Positions 8,129-16,793 of a stretch of DNA of 64,000 nucleotides are shown here, in pieces (the first letter of the stretch is position 1; each line of letters opens with the position of its first letter). Both the position numbers and the translations under genes were made by a program. The DNA comes from Humidesulfovibrio sp. (GTDB taxonomy: Bacteria; Desulfobacterota; Desulfovibrionia; Desulfovibrionales; Desulfovibrionaceae): the NCBI RefSeq assembly GCF_031082295.1, contig NZ_JAVHLD010000007.1:1-64000 (forward strand), in the 5' to 3' direction. Below the pieces are notes generated by a model. The model was given only the letters and a program-made list of their open reading frames with translations. It made no database searches and had not been told where the DNA came from.

Positions 8129-8896
8129 ATGCCCCTTCTTGAAGTAAAAGGACTCACGCGACGCTTCGGCGGCCTCATCGCCGTCAACGACTTCAACATC
8201 GACCTTGGCGAGCGCGAAATGGTGGCCTTGATCGGCCCCAACGGCGCCGGCAAGACCACGGTGTTCAACCTCGTGTCCGGCTTCTACCAGCCGAGCGAGG
8301 GCGCCATCACCATCAACGGCCGCGATACCAAGGGCATGCGCCCGCACCAGGTGACCAGCCTGGGCGTGGCGCGCACCTTCCAGGGCATTCGCCTTTGGGG
8401 CGAGATGACCGTGCTCGACAACATCCGCGTCTCGCAGCACTACCGCGCGGGCTACAGCCTGCTGGACTGCTTCCTGCGGACCAAGAAGTACATGGTCCGC
8501 GAGAAGGAGATCGAGCGCATCGCCTGGGAGCTTTTGGAAGCCATGGACCTGAAGGAATATGCGCTGGAACTGCCGCGCAACCTGTCCTACGGCATGCAGC
8601 GCCGCGTGGAGATCGCCCGGGCCATGAGCCTCAAGCCCTCGCTGCTTTTGCTCGACGAGCCCGCCGCGGGCCTGAACTCCGCCGACGTGGAAGGGTTGAT
8701 CAAGCTGGTGCGCTGGATCCACGACACCTTCCCGGTGACCATCTGGATGATCGAGCACCAGATGAAGGTGGTCATGAGCCTGTGCACGCGCATCAAGGTC
8801 GTGGACTTCGGGGCCACCATCGCCGACGGCACGCCCGAGCAGATCCAGAACAACCCGCTGGTCATCAAAGCCTATCTGGGAGACGACACGATTTGA
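8129..8896 (+). CDS. livG: Branched-chain amino acid ABC transporter, ATPase LivG
   Basis: A 255-residue ABC ATPase. Walker A is GPNGAGKTT, the signature is the LivG-type LSYGMQRRVEIARAM rather than canonical LSGGQ, and Walker B is LLLLDEPAAGLN. The LivG-specific extra segment after VARTFQ (about residues 80-120) and the C-terminal DFGATIADGTPEQIQ are present. It hydrolyses ATP on the cytoplasmic face as a heterodimer with LivF. GAGAGAG precedes the ATG. Its stop codon overlaps the next start. Confidence 0.93.
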   Translation: MPLLEVKGLTRRFGGLIAVNDFNIDLGEREMVALIGPNGAGKTTVFNLVSGFYQPSEGAITINGRDTKGMRPHQVTSLGVARTFQGIRLWGEMTVLDNIRVSQHYRAGYSLLDCFLRTKKYMVREKEIERIAWELLEAMDLKEYALELPRNLSYGMQRRVEIARAMSLKPSLLLLDEPAAGLNSADVEGLIKLVRWIHDTFPVTIWMIEHQMKVVMSLCTRIKVVDFGATIADGTPEQIQNNPLVIKAYLGDDTI

Positions 8897-9627
8897 ACAC
8901 GCTCTTGGAAGTCAAGAACCTCAAGGTTCGCTACGGCAATATCGAGGCCCTGCACGGCATCTCCTTCGACGTGAAGGAGGGCGAGATCGTGACCTTGATC
9001 GGCGCCAACGGCGCGGGCAAGTCCACGACGCTTCTGTCCATCTGCCGCCTGCCACCCCCGGAGGCCCCGCGCGTCACCGAGGGCGACATCCTGTTCAAGG
9101 GCCAGAGCCTCTTGAACGTTCCGCCGCACAAGATCGTCAGCGAGCTGAACATGGCGCTGGTGCCGGAGGGCCGAAGAATATTCGGCAACCTCACGGTGGA
9201 GGAAAACCTGAAGCTGGCCACCTACGCCCGCACCGACGGGCACGAGGCCATCCACCGCGACTTCGAGCGCGTGTACACGCTGTTCTCGCGTCTGGCCGAG
9301 CGCCGCAAGCAGCGCAGCGAGTCGCTCTCCGGCGGCGAGCAGCAGATGCTGGCCGTTGGCCGCGCGCTCATGAGCAAGTGCAGCTTCATCATGCTCGACG
9401 AGCCCAGCATGGGCCTGGCCCCGCTCTTGATGTACGACATGTTCCGCACGCTCAAGGTGCTGAACCAGGAGGGCATGACCATCCTCTTGATCGAGCAGAA
9501 CGCCAACCTGGCCCTGCGCTTCGCCCACCGCGGCTACGTGCTGGACACCGGCGAGATCGTGGCCCGCGGCACCAGCGAGGAGCTGCTGGCCGACCCGGAG
9601 GTCAAGAAGGCGTATCTCGGAGGATAG
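8893..9627 (+). CDS. livF: Branched-chain amino acid ABC transporter, ATPase LivF
   Basis: A 244-residue ABC ATPase with Walker A GANGAGKST, signature LSGGEQQMLAVGRAL and Walker B IMLDEPSMGLAP, the last typical of LivF. The C-terminus (ARGTSEELLADPEVKKAYLGG) is also characteristic. The start is the TTG at 8893, overlapping the livG stop as TTGA, with GGGAGA upstream; no ATG or GTG is available at the right place. This overlap suggests coupled translation so the two ATPases are made in equal amounts. A strong terminator follows, closing the operon. Confidence 0.92.
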   Translation: MNTLLEVKNLKVRYGNIEALHGISFDVKEGEIVTLIGANGAGKSTTLLSICRLPPPEAPRVTEGDILFKGQSLLNVPPHKIVSELNMALVPEGRRIFGNLTVEENLKLATYARTDGHEAIHRDFERVYTLFSRLAERRKQRSESLSGGEQQMLAVGRALMSKCSFIMLDEPSMGLAPLLMYDMFRTLKVLNQEGMTILLIEQNANLALRFAHRGYVLDTGEIVARGTSEELLADPEVKKAYLGG

Positions 9628-9665
9628 CTCGCGCGACGGAAACGTCGTTTTACTGAAATTGTATG

Positions 9666-9693
9666 GGGGGGGCTTCGGCTCCCCTCTTTTTTT
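9666..9693 (+). terminator. Rho-independent terminator of liv operon
   Basis: A stem of GGGGGGC and GCTCCCC (one G-U pair) on a TTCG tetraloop, followed by CTTTTTTT. It lies 39 bases after livF. Nearly the same hairpin occurs after the next gene. Confidence 0.9.
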
Positions 9694-9771
9694 GCGCGTA
9701 TACGATATTTCGGGCTAGAGTTTTGCGCCTGCGTGATATAGGTTGCACGAAATGGACGCGCAGGAGGACGC

Positions 9772-11940
9772 ATGGTTACGGTGAAGGATATCGAGAAGCT
9801 GCGGGCGATGAGCGTTGAAATCGACGTGCTCTACGGCAACGGCGAAGACCAGCAGGGCCAGCATCGACTGGATGAGGCCTTGAAGCTGGCGGAAGGGCTG
9901 GATCCTGCCTACGCCAATTTCTTCCAGGGGGAGGTGGCGGACTATGTCAAGAACGACAACAAGCGCCAGGAGGCCCTTTTCCGCAAAGCGCTGGCCCTGA
10001 GGCCGGAAGACCATTTCCTCCTGCGGGGGCTTGGTGTCAGCCTGTCCAAGCAGGGCAAGCTGGCGGAGGCCCTGCAATTATATGACAAGGCCCTCTTGCT
10101 GGGTCCGAAGGACGGGCGCGCCTGGTGCAGCAAGGGGGTTGTCCTCTCCGAGATGGACAGGGAGGACGACGCCATCGCCTGCTACGATCAGGCCCTGGCG
10201 CTGAACCCAAAAGACTTCAACGCGTTGCGAAACAAGGGCATCGCTCTGTATAAGCTGGGCAAGGAGCCCGAAGCGCTCGCATACTATGACCAGGCCCTGG
10301 CGCTCAACCCCAAGGACTACAACTCCTGGCGCGTCAAAGGCGTTTCCCTGGGCCAGCAGGGCAACCATCGCAAGGCTCTTGAATGCACCGAAACAGCCCT
10401 GAAGCTCAAACCGAACGATGTCCAGGCCCAGGCGAACAAGGCCTTGCAGTTGCACCAGCTGGGCAACGTCGATGAGGCGATGCGGCTCATTCGGAAGGTT
10501 GCAAAGGAGAACCCTGGCGATGGGTATGTGCAGCGTTTCAGCCGGTATTTGAACGTTCTGCAAGGCAAGAAGCAAATAACGGCAGCTGCCACGGGCAGCC
10601 AGAAACAGCAGTTGGATGACCTGATGGCTGTTGTGGAGAGGGTGCGCAGCGAGTTCAACGAGTCCATCAATGAGATCTGCAAGAAGATGGAGGAGAGCAC
10701 TCGCCACATCAACGACTTTCTGGAGCCGGAGTCGTTGCTCCGAGACGACCAGGCGCTGTTCTTCATCCTGCGCAAGTGGAATTCTTATACCCCCTGCATA
10801 CCGCGTGAGGATGGTGAGCGGAGCATCGGCGGCGGCTACTTCTTCCTTGTGAACGGGATCGGCACTGTGGTTGATCCAGGCTACAACTTCCTTGAAAATT
10901 TCAACCGCATCGGCGGGCGCATCACCGATATCCACAACATCGTCATCACCCACGCTCACAACGACCACACGGCGGACCTGGAATCAATCCTCTCACTCGT
11001 GTACAAGTACAATGATGACAAGGAATTGAGGGAGCCGACGGACGAAGGCTTCAAGTCCGTCAAGCTGTTCCTCAACGCCGGGTGCCAGATGAAGTTCTCC
11101 GGCCTCATCGATCTGCGCGGCGCTCACCATCTCGAAGATGTGCAGACCCTCATGCCCGGCCACCGCTATGACCTTGGCGAGGGGCTGGTCCTGCGGGTAT
11201 TGCCTGCCTACCACGACGAGGTGGTGGCAAAGAAGTATGCCGTGGGTTTGGAGTTTACCTTGGGTGCCCAGGACGACAGCGCTACACGCGTGGTCATCAC
11301 CGCTGATACGGGGCTGTTTCCGCAGACCAAGGACCGAAAAGCCGACATCGAGGGTGAGGAGATCTGGAAGCGTTACGGCCTGGAGCCCGGCGGCACGCAT
11401 CTTCTCGTTCCGCACCTTGGCTCTGTTAAGGAAAAAGAGTTCACCGCAACGCTGCCCACGGACACGCAAGGCGTCTTCTACCCCAACCACCTGGGGCTCA
11501 TGGGTACGGTGCGAGTCATATCCTCTCTGCGTCCGGAACTGGCCATGGTGTCGGAGTTCGGCGAGGAACTGAAGGAATTTCAGCAGAAGCTGGTGGAGAT
11601 GATCGCGGAGTGCGTGCAAAGCTTCCAAACGACTGAAGCCACCCGGACGTTGGTGCTGCCCGGCGACCTGACCTTCATCTATGAATTGCGGGAGCGCAAG
11701 GTGTACTGCATCAAGAGCAAAGGCCCCGTTCGACCCTCCGCCGCGCTCGAGGCCGAGCTCTGCAAGGAGGAACGGCTGGCCCTGTTCTATTATCACAGCA
11801 CGGAGACGAGGGGGCTGCGGAACTTCAACGAACTGGTCAAGGACTTTGAGAAAGCCTTGAGAGAGCGTTGCCTGACCTTCATCCACAAACAGGCCGCAGG
11901 GGAGAAACCGCCCAAGCCTTCCTCCCGAAAGCGCGGATAG
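9772..11940 (+). CDS. TPR repeats fused to metallo-beta-lactamase-fold hydrolase
   Basis: A 722-residue cytoplasmic protein. Residues about 45-260 hold about five to six TPR units (for example DDAIACYDQALALNPKDFNA). A charged helix (about 280-320) links them to a metallo-beta-lactamase fold at about 350-655. Metal ligands are visible: H394-A-H396-N-D398-H399 (THAHNDH), a likely bridging D512 (ITADTG), and further histidines H548 (PHLG) and H573 (PNHLG). The end is Lys/Pro rich and probably disordered. The family acts on phosphoesters, nucleic acids or thioesters; the substrate here is unknown. GGAGG precedes the ATG. It stands alone between two matching terminators, and codon use seems less GC-extreme than in its neighbours, suggesting possible transfer. 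Confidence 0.82.
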   Translation: MVTVKDIEKLRAMSVEIDVLYGNGEDQQGQHRLDEALKLAEGLDPAYANFFQGEVADYVKNDNKRQEALFRKALALRPEDHFLLRGLGVSLSKQGKLAEALQLYDKALLLGPKDGRAWCSKGVVLSEMDREDDAIACYDQALALNPKDFNALRNKGIALYKLGKEPEALAYYDQALALNPKDYNSWRVKGVSLGQQGNHRKALECTETALKLKPNDVQAQANKALQLHQLGNVDEAMRLIRKVAKENPGDGYVQRFSRYLNVLQGKKQITAAATGSQKQQLDDLMAVVERVRSEFNESINEICKKMEESTRHINDFLEPESLLRDDQALFFILRKWNSYTPCIPREDGERSIGGGYFFLVNGIGTVVDPGYNFLENFNRIGGRITDIHNIVITHAHNDHTADLESILSLVYKYNDDKELREPTDEGFKSVKLFLNAGCQMKFSGLIDLRGAHHLEDVQTLMPGHRYDLGEGLVLRVLPAYHDEVVAKKYAVGLEFTLGAQDDSATRVVITADTGLFPQTKDRKADIEGEEIWKRYGLEPGGTHLLVPHLGSVKEKEFTATLPTDTQGVFYPNHLGLMGTVRVISSLRPELAMVSEFGEELKEFQQKLVEMIAECVQSFQTTEATRTLVLPGDLTFIYELRERKVYCIKSKGPVRPSAALEAELCKEERLALFYYHSTETRGLRNFNELVKDFEKALRERCLTFIHKQAAGEKPPKPSSRKRG

Positions 11941-11948
11941 GGTGCATG

Positions 11949-11973
11949 GGGGAGCTTCGGCTCCCCTTTTTTT
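11949..11973 (+). terminator. Rho-independent terminator
   Basis: A perfect 7-bp stem GGGGAGC/GCTCCCC on a TTCG loop followed by seven T. It starts nine bases after the TPR/hydrolase stop codon and is almost identical to the terminator just before that gene. Confidence 0.92.
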
Positions 11974-12084
11974 CGCCTCGTTCCTTTCCGCACAATGCTT
12001 GCCAAATTCTCCTGGCGGATTATAGAGGAGGTCTCGCGCGGCGATTCCCGCTGCCGAGGATGCGCGAGCGCGCAAGGAACGCCC

Positions 12085-13287
12085 ATGCCCCGCAGCAAGA
12101 AAACTTCGGCCCAGGCCTGCCCGGTCCCGTCGCCGCCCGTCCGCCAGGAGCTCATGGCGATCATGGGGGCGGCCCCGCCCGCTGTGCGCCGTTCCATGGG
12201 CGAGCTCATGCTCTCCATCAAGGCCGGGCTCACCGCCGCCAACCAAACCCCCAAGTTCGTCGACGCCCGCGCGAAGATCTACGACTGGCGGAACCTCCTG
12301 CCCATGCTCGCCGACATCCGCGTCAAGCTCGACAAGCCCGTGGCCGCGCGCCTGCGCCGCCGGGGCAAGGCCAAGACAGAGCTGAACCGCCTGGAGGAGA
12401 AGTTCGCGCTCCTGCGCCGCGCCCACGAGCGCATGTCGCTCATGGTCCAGATCACCTACGCGCTGGTCAACGTGGGCGGAGAGTTCCAGACGCCCGAGGA
12501 GGTGCTGGAGCAGAGCGCCGAGGTCCTCATCGAGCTGCTGGAGGCCGACCTTTTCGTCTGCCGCCTGCGCGACGAGTATGAGGAATGGGTCAACGTGGCG
12601 GCCAATACCCAGCACGGCGCCAGCACGCCGATCCTGGTGCGCGCCATGGAGGAGAGCATCCCCGGCCACCCGGTGATGCAGGCCGTGGCCAGCAAGCAGT
12701 GGAGCTACGTGCTCTCGAACAACCTCATGAGCTCCGAGCGCGGGGGCGAGTCCTACGACTGCGTGGCCTATCAGGAGGGCTACCGCTCGCGTCTGGCCTT
12801 CATCCTGCGCGGGCACGACACCCGCCCCTTCGGCCTGATCATGCTCTATTCGCGCGTGGAGGGCTTCTTCAGCGGCTACGAGCACCAGTTCCTCATCGAC
12901 TGCTCGCGCATCGTCTCGCTCACGGTGGGCTCGCGCCTGGAGGTGGGCCGCGACGCCCTGGCCAAGGCCTCCGGGGGCATGGCGCACGTGGGCAACAACG
13001 CCCTGTCGGTCATCAAGAACTGCCTGGAGCTGGTGAAGGAGGACCTGGAGGCGGGCATCCAGGCCGGGGCCGTGCCGGTGCTCCGGCAAGTGCGCTCCGG
13101 GCTCGACCTGGCGCGCGAGATCGAGCTCATCGCCTGCGCCCTGGGCGGGGCCGAGCGCCTGCGCGGGGCCATCGCCAACCTGCTGGACGCCGTGGACCAC
13201 CCGCGCATCATGCACTACATCCGCGGCGAGGAGGTTCTCGACCTCGACCCGGTGGGCCTTCCCGGCAAGTACGGCAACCAAAGCTGA
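12085..13287 (+). CDS. GAF-domain protein with histidine-kinase-like H-box but no ATPase domain
   Basis: A 400-residue soluble protein. Residues about 1-90 are basic and helical, 85-125 form a predicted coiled coil (ending LRRAHERMSLM), and about 125-285 form a GAF-like sensor domain. Residues 296-320 (SGGMAHVGNNALSVIKNCLEL) resemble the dimerisation/phosphoacceptor helix of histidine kinases, with H301 as the candidate phospho-His. A further helical pair follows, but no HATPase_c boxes (N, G1, F, G2) are present before the stop. It may be phosphorylated by another kinase, act as a phosphotransfer protein, or be a degenerate kinase. ATG 12085 has AAGGA six bases upstream; a start at 11995 is less likely. 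Confidence 0.7.
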   Translation: MPRSKKTSAQACPVPSPPVRQELMAIMGAAPPAVRRSMGELMLSIKAGLTAANQTPKFVDARAKIYDWRNLLPMLADIRVKLDKPVAARLRRRGKAKTELNRLEEKFALLRRAHERMSLMVQITYALVNVGGEFQTPEEVLEQSAEVLIELLEADLFVCRLRDEYEEWVNVAANTQHGASTPILVRAMEESIPGHPVMQAVASKQWSYVLSNNLMSSERGGESYDCVAYQEGYRSRLAFILRGHDTRPFGLIMLYSRVEGFFSGYEHQFLIDCSRIVSLTVGSRLEVGRDALAKASGGMAHVGNNALSVIKNCLELVKEDLEAGIQAGAVPVLRQVRSGLDLAREIELIACALGGAERLRGAIANLLDAVDHPRIMHYIRGEEVLDLDPVGLPGKYGNQS

Positions 13288-13491
13288 AGCCGGTTCCGGC
13301 AACCGCTGGCAAAACCGGCGGGTGTCCGTGCGCGTCGCCTCCCCCCCCATAAGGCCCGGCATGGGGCCGTCCCCCCGGTCAAGGCTCTCCTCTGCGAGGG
13401 GTTCGTGTGTCTTTGCCCACCGCCGGATTGCCATGTTTCCCTGCTTCGGGTATGACTTGTCAAAAGTCCCCGCACCCGCAAGGAGGCACCC

Positions 13492-15234
13492 ATGCGCCCA
13501 CGCCAATCCGTCTGGACCCTGCGCGCGGTCCTTGCCCTGGCCGCGCTGCTGACCCTGGCCCTGCTGGCGCCCACCGCCTGGGCCGAGACCCCGCAGCACC
13601 GCCTGGCCCTGGTCATCGGCAACTCGAACTACGAGACCTCGCCCTTGAAGAATCCCGTCAACGACGCCACGGACATGGGCAACATGCTGAAAAGCATGGG
13701 TTTTGAGGTCATCCGAGAGCTGAACGCCAACCAGAAGCAGATGGAGAACGCCATCCGCACCTTCCAGGGCAAGCTCGGCAAGGACTCCGTGGGCCTGTTC
13801 TTTTACGCGGGCCACGGCATGCAGGTCTCCGGCACCAACTACCTGGTGCCCGTGGGCGCGAAGATCAACCAGGAGTCCGACGTCAAGTACGAGTGCGTGG
13901 ACGCGGGCCGGGTGCTCGACGCCATGCACACCGCCGGCAACCCGCTGAACATAGTCATCCTGGACGCCTGCCGCGACAACCCCTTCGCCCGCAGCTACCG
14001 CTCCAGCACCAAGGGCCTGGCGCGCATGGACGCGCCCACCGGCACGTTCATCGCCTACGCCACGGCCCCCGGAGACACCGCCGCCGACGGCACCGGCAAG
14101 AACGGCGTGTTCACCAAGTACATGCTCGAGTACATGCCCACCCCGAACCTGGAGGTGGACAAGGTGCTCAAGAAGGTCCGCGTGTCCGTCATGCGCGAGA
14201 CGGGAAAGAAGCAGGTGCCCTGGCAGGCGTCCTCGCTCACCGGCGACTTCTTCTTCAAGGGCGGCGGCGCGGCCGAGGGTCCGGCCGACAAGGCCGTGGC
14301 CGAGGAATGGGCGCGCATCGAGAAGGAGCGCCAGGAAATCAACGAGATGAAAAGCCAGCTGGAGCGCAGCAAGGCCGCCTCGGCCCAGGCGCCCCAGGCC
14401 GCACCCCAGGCTCCGGCGGGCAAGGCTGCCGTAGCGCCCCAGGCCGCGCCGGCGGCCCTGAAGCCCGTCGCCGCCAAGCCTCCCAAGCTCATGTTCCTGC
14501 TGCAGGAGGACTGCGTGAACTGCCCGGTGAAGGGCATGAACATGGCCGAGAACGAGCTCATCGCCAAGCTCAGCCAAAAGGGCTACCCGCTCATCGACAA
14601 GAGCCAGCTTGAGGCCGCCAACCAGATGGGCCAGGCCCGGCTGGCGCTCTCGGGCAACGTGGACGCGGCCAAGCAACTGGGCGCCATGTTCGGCGCCAAG
14701 TACGTGCTGGTGGGCAAGGCCGTCATCCAGGACGGCGGCGAGATCATGCCCGGCACGGGACTCAAGTCCATCCAGACCAACATCCAGCTCAAGATCATCA
14801 GCTCCCAGACCGGGCAGATCGTCGGGGCCACGGTGAAGACCGCCAGCGCCGCCCACATCAGCGCGCTCAACGGCGCGCAGAAGGCCCTGGCCCAGGCCGC
14901 GCAGGAAACCGTGGACGGCTTCGTGGCGCCCACCCTGGCGGAGGCCGCGGCCAAGGCCGGGGCGGAGGGCGGGGCGGTGCGCGTGTTCGCCACCGGGGTC
15001 AAGGACATGGCCGTGTACGGCGCGCTCATCGCGGCCCTGGAAAAGACCCCCCGGGTGACCCAGGTCAACACCGACCGCTTCAACAAGCAGAGCGGCCTGC
15101 TGGTGCTCGACCTGCTCTTCGGCGGCAGCGGCGAAGACCTGGCCGTGGCCGTGGACAACCAGTCCCTGGGCGGCAAGCGCAAGATCTTCGTGCAGGACTT
15201 CGGCGCCGAGCAGGTGGATATCCGCGTCAAGTAG
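13492..15234 (+). CDS. Exported caspase-like (peptidase C14) protein with C-terminal CsgG/LpoB-like domain
   Basis: A 580-residue exported protein with a cleavable signal peptide (cleavage probably after PTAWA, residue 31). Residues about 35-255 form a caspase/metacaspase p20-like domain: RLALVIGNSNY, the His loop YAGHG (H108) and the Cys loop LDACRDNPF (C160), so the catalytic dyad looks intact. A charged helix (285-310) and an Ala/Pro-rich linker (310-345) follow. Residues about 347-580 resemble the alpha/beta fold of CsgG, LpoB and FlgT (AENELIAKLSQKGYPLIDKS, then AKYVLVGKAV). RBS AAGGAGG precedes the ATG. The role is unknown; periplasmic processing of the neighbouring exported proteins is one possibility. 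Confidence 0.82.
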   Translation: MRPRQSVWTLRAVLALAALLTLALLAPTAWAETPQHRLALVIGNSNYETSPLKNPVNDATDMGNMLKSMGFEVIRELNANQKQMENAIRTFQGKLGKDSVGLFFYAGHGMQVSGTNYLVPVGAKINQESDVKYECVDAGRVLDAMHTAGNPLNIVILDACRDNPFARSYRSSTKGLARMDAPTGTFIAYATAPGDTAADGTGKNGVFTKYMLEYMPTPNLEVDKVLKKVRVSVMRETGKKQVPWQASSLTGDFFFKGGGAAEGPADKAVAEEWARIEKERQEINEMKSQLERSKAASAQAPQAAPQAPAGKAAVAPQAAPAALKPVAAKPPKLMFLLQEDCVNCPVKGMNMAENELIAKLSQKGYPLIDKSQLEAANQMGQARLALSGNVDAAKQLGAMFGAKYVLVGKAVIQDGGEIMPGTGLKSIQTNIQLKIISSQTGQIVGATVKTASAAHISALNGAQKALAQAAQETVDGFVAPTLAEAAAKAGAEGGAVRVFATGVKDMAVYGALIAALEKTPRVTQVNTDRFNKQSGLLVLDLLFGGSGEDLAVAVDNQSLGGKRKIFVQDFGAEQVDIRVK

Positions 15235-15256
15235 CCGCACAGCGCCGCCGACAACA

Positions 15257-15291
15257 AAAGGCCCTGCCGGAGCGCATCCGACAGGGCCTTT
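15257..15291. terminator. Bidirectional terminator between convergent genes
   Basis: AAAGGCCCTG and CAGGGCCTTT form a 10-bp stem, extended by an inner CCGG/TCCG segment. A-rich and T-rich flanks let it work on both strands, ending the caspase gene (+) and the CsgG-like gene (-). Confidence 0.85.
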
Positions 15292-15311
15292 CCCATTGTG
15301 GTGACGGGAGG

Positions 15312-16022
15312 TTACTTCAGCGCGCCGAGCACGCCGTCCACCTGGCGCTTGTAGGCCGGGTCGGCGGCCACGGTCTCGGCGAAGAGCTTCTCGGCCCCGG
15401 CCTTGTCGCCCTTGTCCAGCGCCTCCAGCGCCCGGGAGTAGAGCATGGCCGCGTCCATGCCGCCGCGCGCGGCGGGCGCCTCGGCAAGGCTGACCTTGAG
15501 GGCCGCGGCGATCTTCTCGGCCAGTTGGCGCTCAAGCTTCATGAAGTCGTCCTTGTGGCCCATGATGGACGAGGCCAGGATGCACTCGCTGGTCTCCACC
15601 TTGATGATGCGGGCGTCCATGCGCACGTCCTTGCCGAGCACCATGAAGGAGCCGAAGGCGATGGCCTGCGCGCCCAGCAACCGCCCCGCCTGCACCGCCG
15701 TGCCGGAGTCGATCATGCCGGTCTGCCCCATGGCGATTTCCTTGAGCAGGGCGGCGATCTGGGCGCGCTCGATGACCTTGAGGCTCGTCCCGGCCAGCTT
15801 GAGGTCAGTGATGAGCATGGCCGCGAGGCCCTGGGCCAGCGGGCCGTACGACGCATGGTCGGTGACGGCGTTGTTCTCGAAGGGCAGCACGGCCAGGGTG
15901 GTGGGCGCGGCGTCCTGGGCCTGGGCGCGAACGGGCGCGAGGCAGACCAGGGCGGCCAGCAGGGCGAAAGCGGCCAGGGCGGCCAGGGGCCGGGCCGTCA
16001 GCGTATGGGAAAGGGTGCGCAT
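15312..16022 (-). CDS. Exported CsgG-like protein with C-terminal TPR-like segment
   Basis: A 236-residue exported protein with a long signal peptide (to about residue 36, ARAQAQ). Residues 40-170 match the CsgG/curli-assembly family core: TLAVLPFENNA, LAQGLAAMLITDLKLAG, KVIERAQIAALLKEI and GAQAIAFGSFMVLGKDVRMDARIIKVET. CsgG proteins form the outer-membrane pore for curli subunits, but there is no lipobox Cys here, so this may be a periplasmic relative instead. Residues about 185-230 look like one TPR hairpin. GAGGAGGA precedes the ATG. It is transcribed after the gene at 16059-16553. Confidence 0.78.
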   Translation of the reverse strand: MRTLSHTLTARPLAALAAFALLAALVCLAPVRAQAQDAAPTTLAVLPFENNAVTDHASYGPLAQGLAAMLITDLKLAGTSLKVIERAQIAALLKEIAMGQTGMIDSGTAVQAGRLLGAQAIAFGSFMVLGKDVRMDARIIKVETSECILASSIMGHKDDFMKLERQLAEKIAAALKVSLAEAPAARGGMDAAMLYSRALEALDKGDKAGAEKLFAETVAADPAYKRQVDGVLGALK

Positions 16023-16058
16023 CGCGGATCCTCCTCGGGGATGGGCATGTGTCGCGGG

Positions 16059-16553
16059 TTATTGCTTCTTGCGGGACGAGCGCCGCCTGCCGGAGTCGTA
16101 GCCGGGCTCCGTCCGATACGAGGCGAAGTCGATGCTGAAGCTCTCTCCGTCGCCGTAGTCCTTCTGGCAGTAGCCGGTGTTGTATTCGTCGATGTAGGCG
16201 GTCAGGGGCTGGTTGCCCACCTTCACGGCGTAGCCGTAGATCTGGCCGCTCGGCAGGATATACAGGCCCAGGGTTTCCTGGCCTTTCTTGAAGACGCGGA
16301 TGTTGGTCTCGTCGCCGGGAATCTCCGGGAACTTGTCCTCGAACTTCTCTCCGGCGAAGCGGTAGCCCGCGCGGATGAGCTGATCCTCGGAGGGTTTCGG
16401 GTTGTAGGCCTTGTCCGCCGCCATTGCCATTGGCGGAAGCAGGGCGCCGAGAGCGACGCCGAGAGCGACGACGATGGCGGCGCCGAGGGCGAGCGCCTGC
16501 CAGCGCGCATGCGGGAAAGTTCGGTGGGTGCTGCGGTCATCCGGTGCGGACAT
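16059..16553 (-). CDS. Uncharacterised exported protein
   Basis: A 164-residue protein with an N-terminal membrane signal (hydrophobic residues about 19-40, likely cleaved after PPMAMA at about 45). The mature part has the strands RAGYRFAGEKFEDKFPEIPG, LGLYILPSGQIYGYAVKVG and TAYIDEYNTGYC, and ends in a strongly basic tail (SGRRRSSRKKQ). I do not recognise the family. GGAGG lies before ATG 16553. It precedes the CsgG-like gene by 36 bases on the same strand, so they are probably one operon and the product probably acts in the periplasm with it. Confidence 0.68.
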   Translation of the reverse strand: MSAPDDRSTHRTFPHARWQALALGAAIVVALGVALGALLPPMAMAADKAYNPKPSEDQLIRAGYRFAGEKFEDKFPEIPGDETNIRVFKKGQETLGLYILPSGQIYGYAVKVGNQPLTAYIDEYNTGYCQKDYGDGESFSIDFASYRTEPGYDSGRRRSSRKKQ

Positions 16554-16608
16554 CTCGTTCCTCCCAGGCCCGGAGAAGGGGGGATGCGGGCGCCAATTGG
16601 TCATATTG

Positions 16609-16632
16609 TGCCAGAAGTGGGGCTTTCTGGCA
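16609..16632. repeat. Perfect inverted repeat in divergent promoter region
   Basis: TGCCAGAA and TTCTGGCA, 8 bp each with an eight-base spacer, lie 56 bases upstream of the minus-strand exported-protein gene and 162 bases upstream of the plus-strand one. It could be an operator for the divergent pair or an early transcript hairpin. No T-run follows. Confidence 0.45.
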
Positions 16633-16793
16633 ACCTCCGGGCCGGTTGCGCCGCATGGTTGCCGCGCCGTCTTGAGGCATGGGCGCGCACCTTGCGCGCG
16701 GGCGAAATCTTTGGCAAGAATGGACCAGGACCAGAAGCATCTCAGGCATGAACGCGCCAGGCTCCCCGCCTGCGCCACAACCCTGGAGGTCGC

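Noticed and set aside
10993-15240. A 1415-codon open frame on the minus strand
   Set aside because: It runs opposite three well-supported plus-strand genes (TPR/hydrolase, GAF protein, caspase protein) and has the biased low-complexity composition of an antisense frame at high GC.
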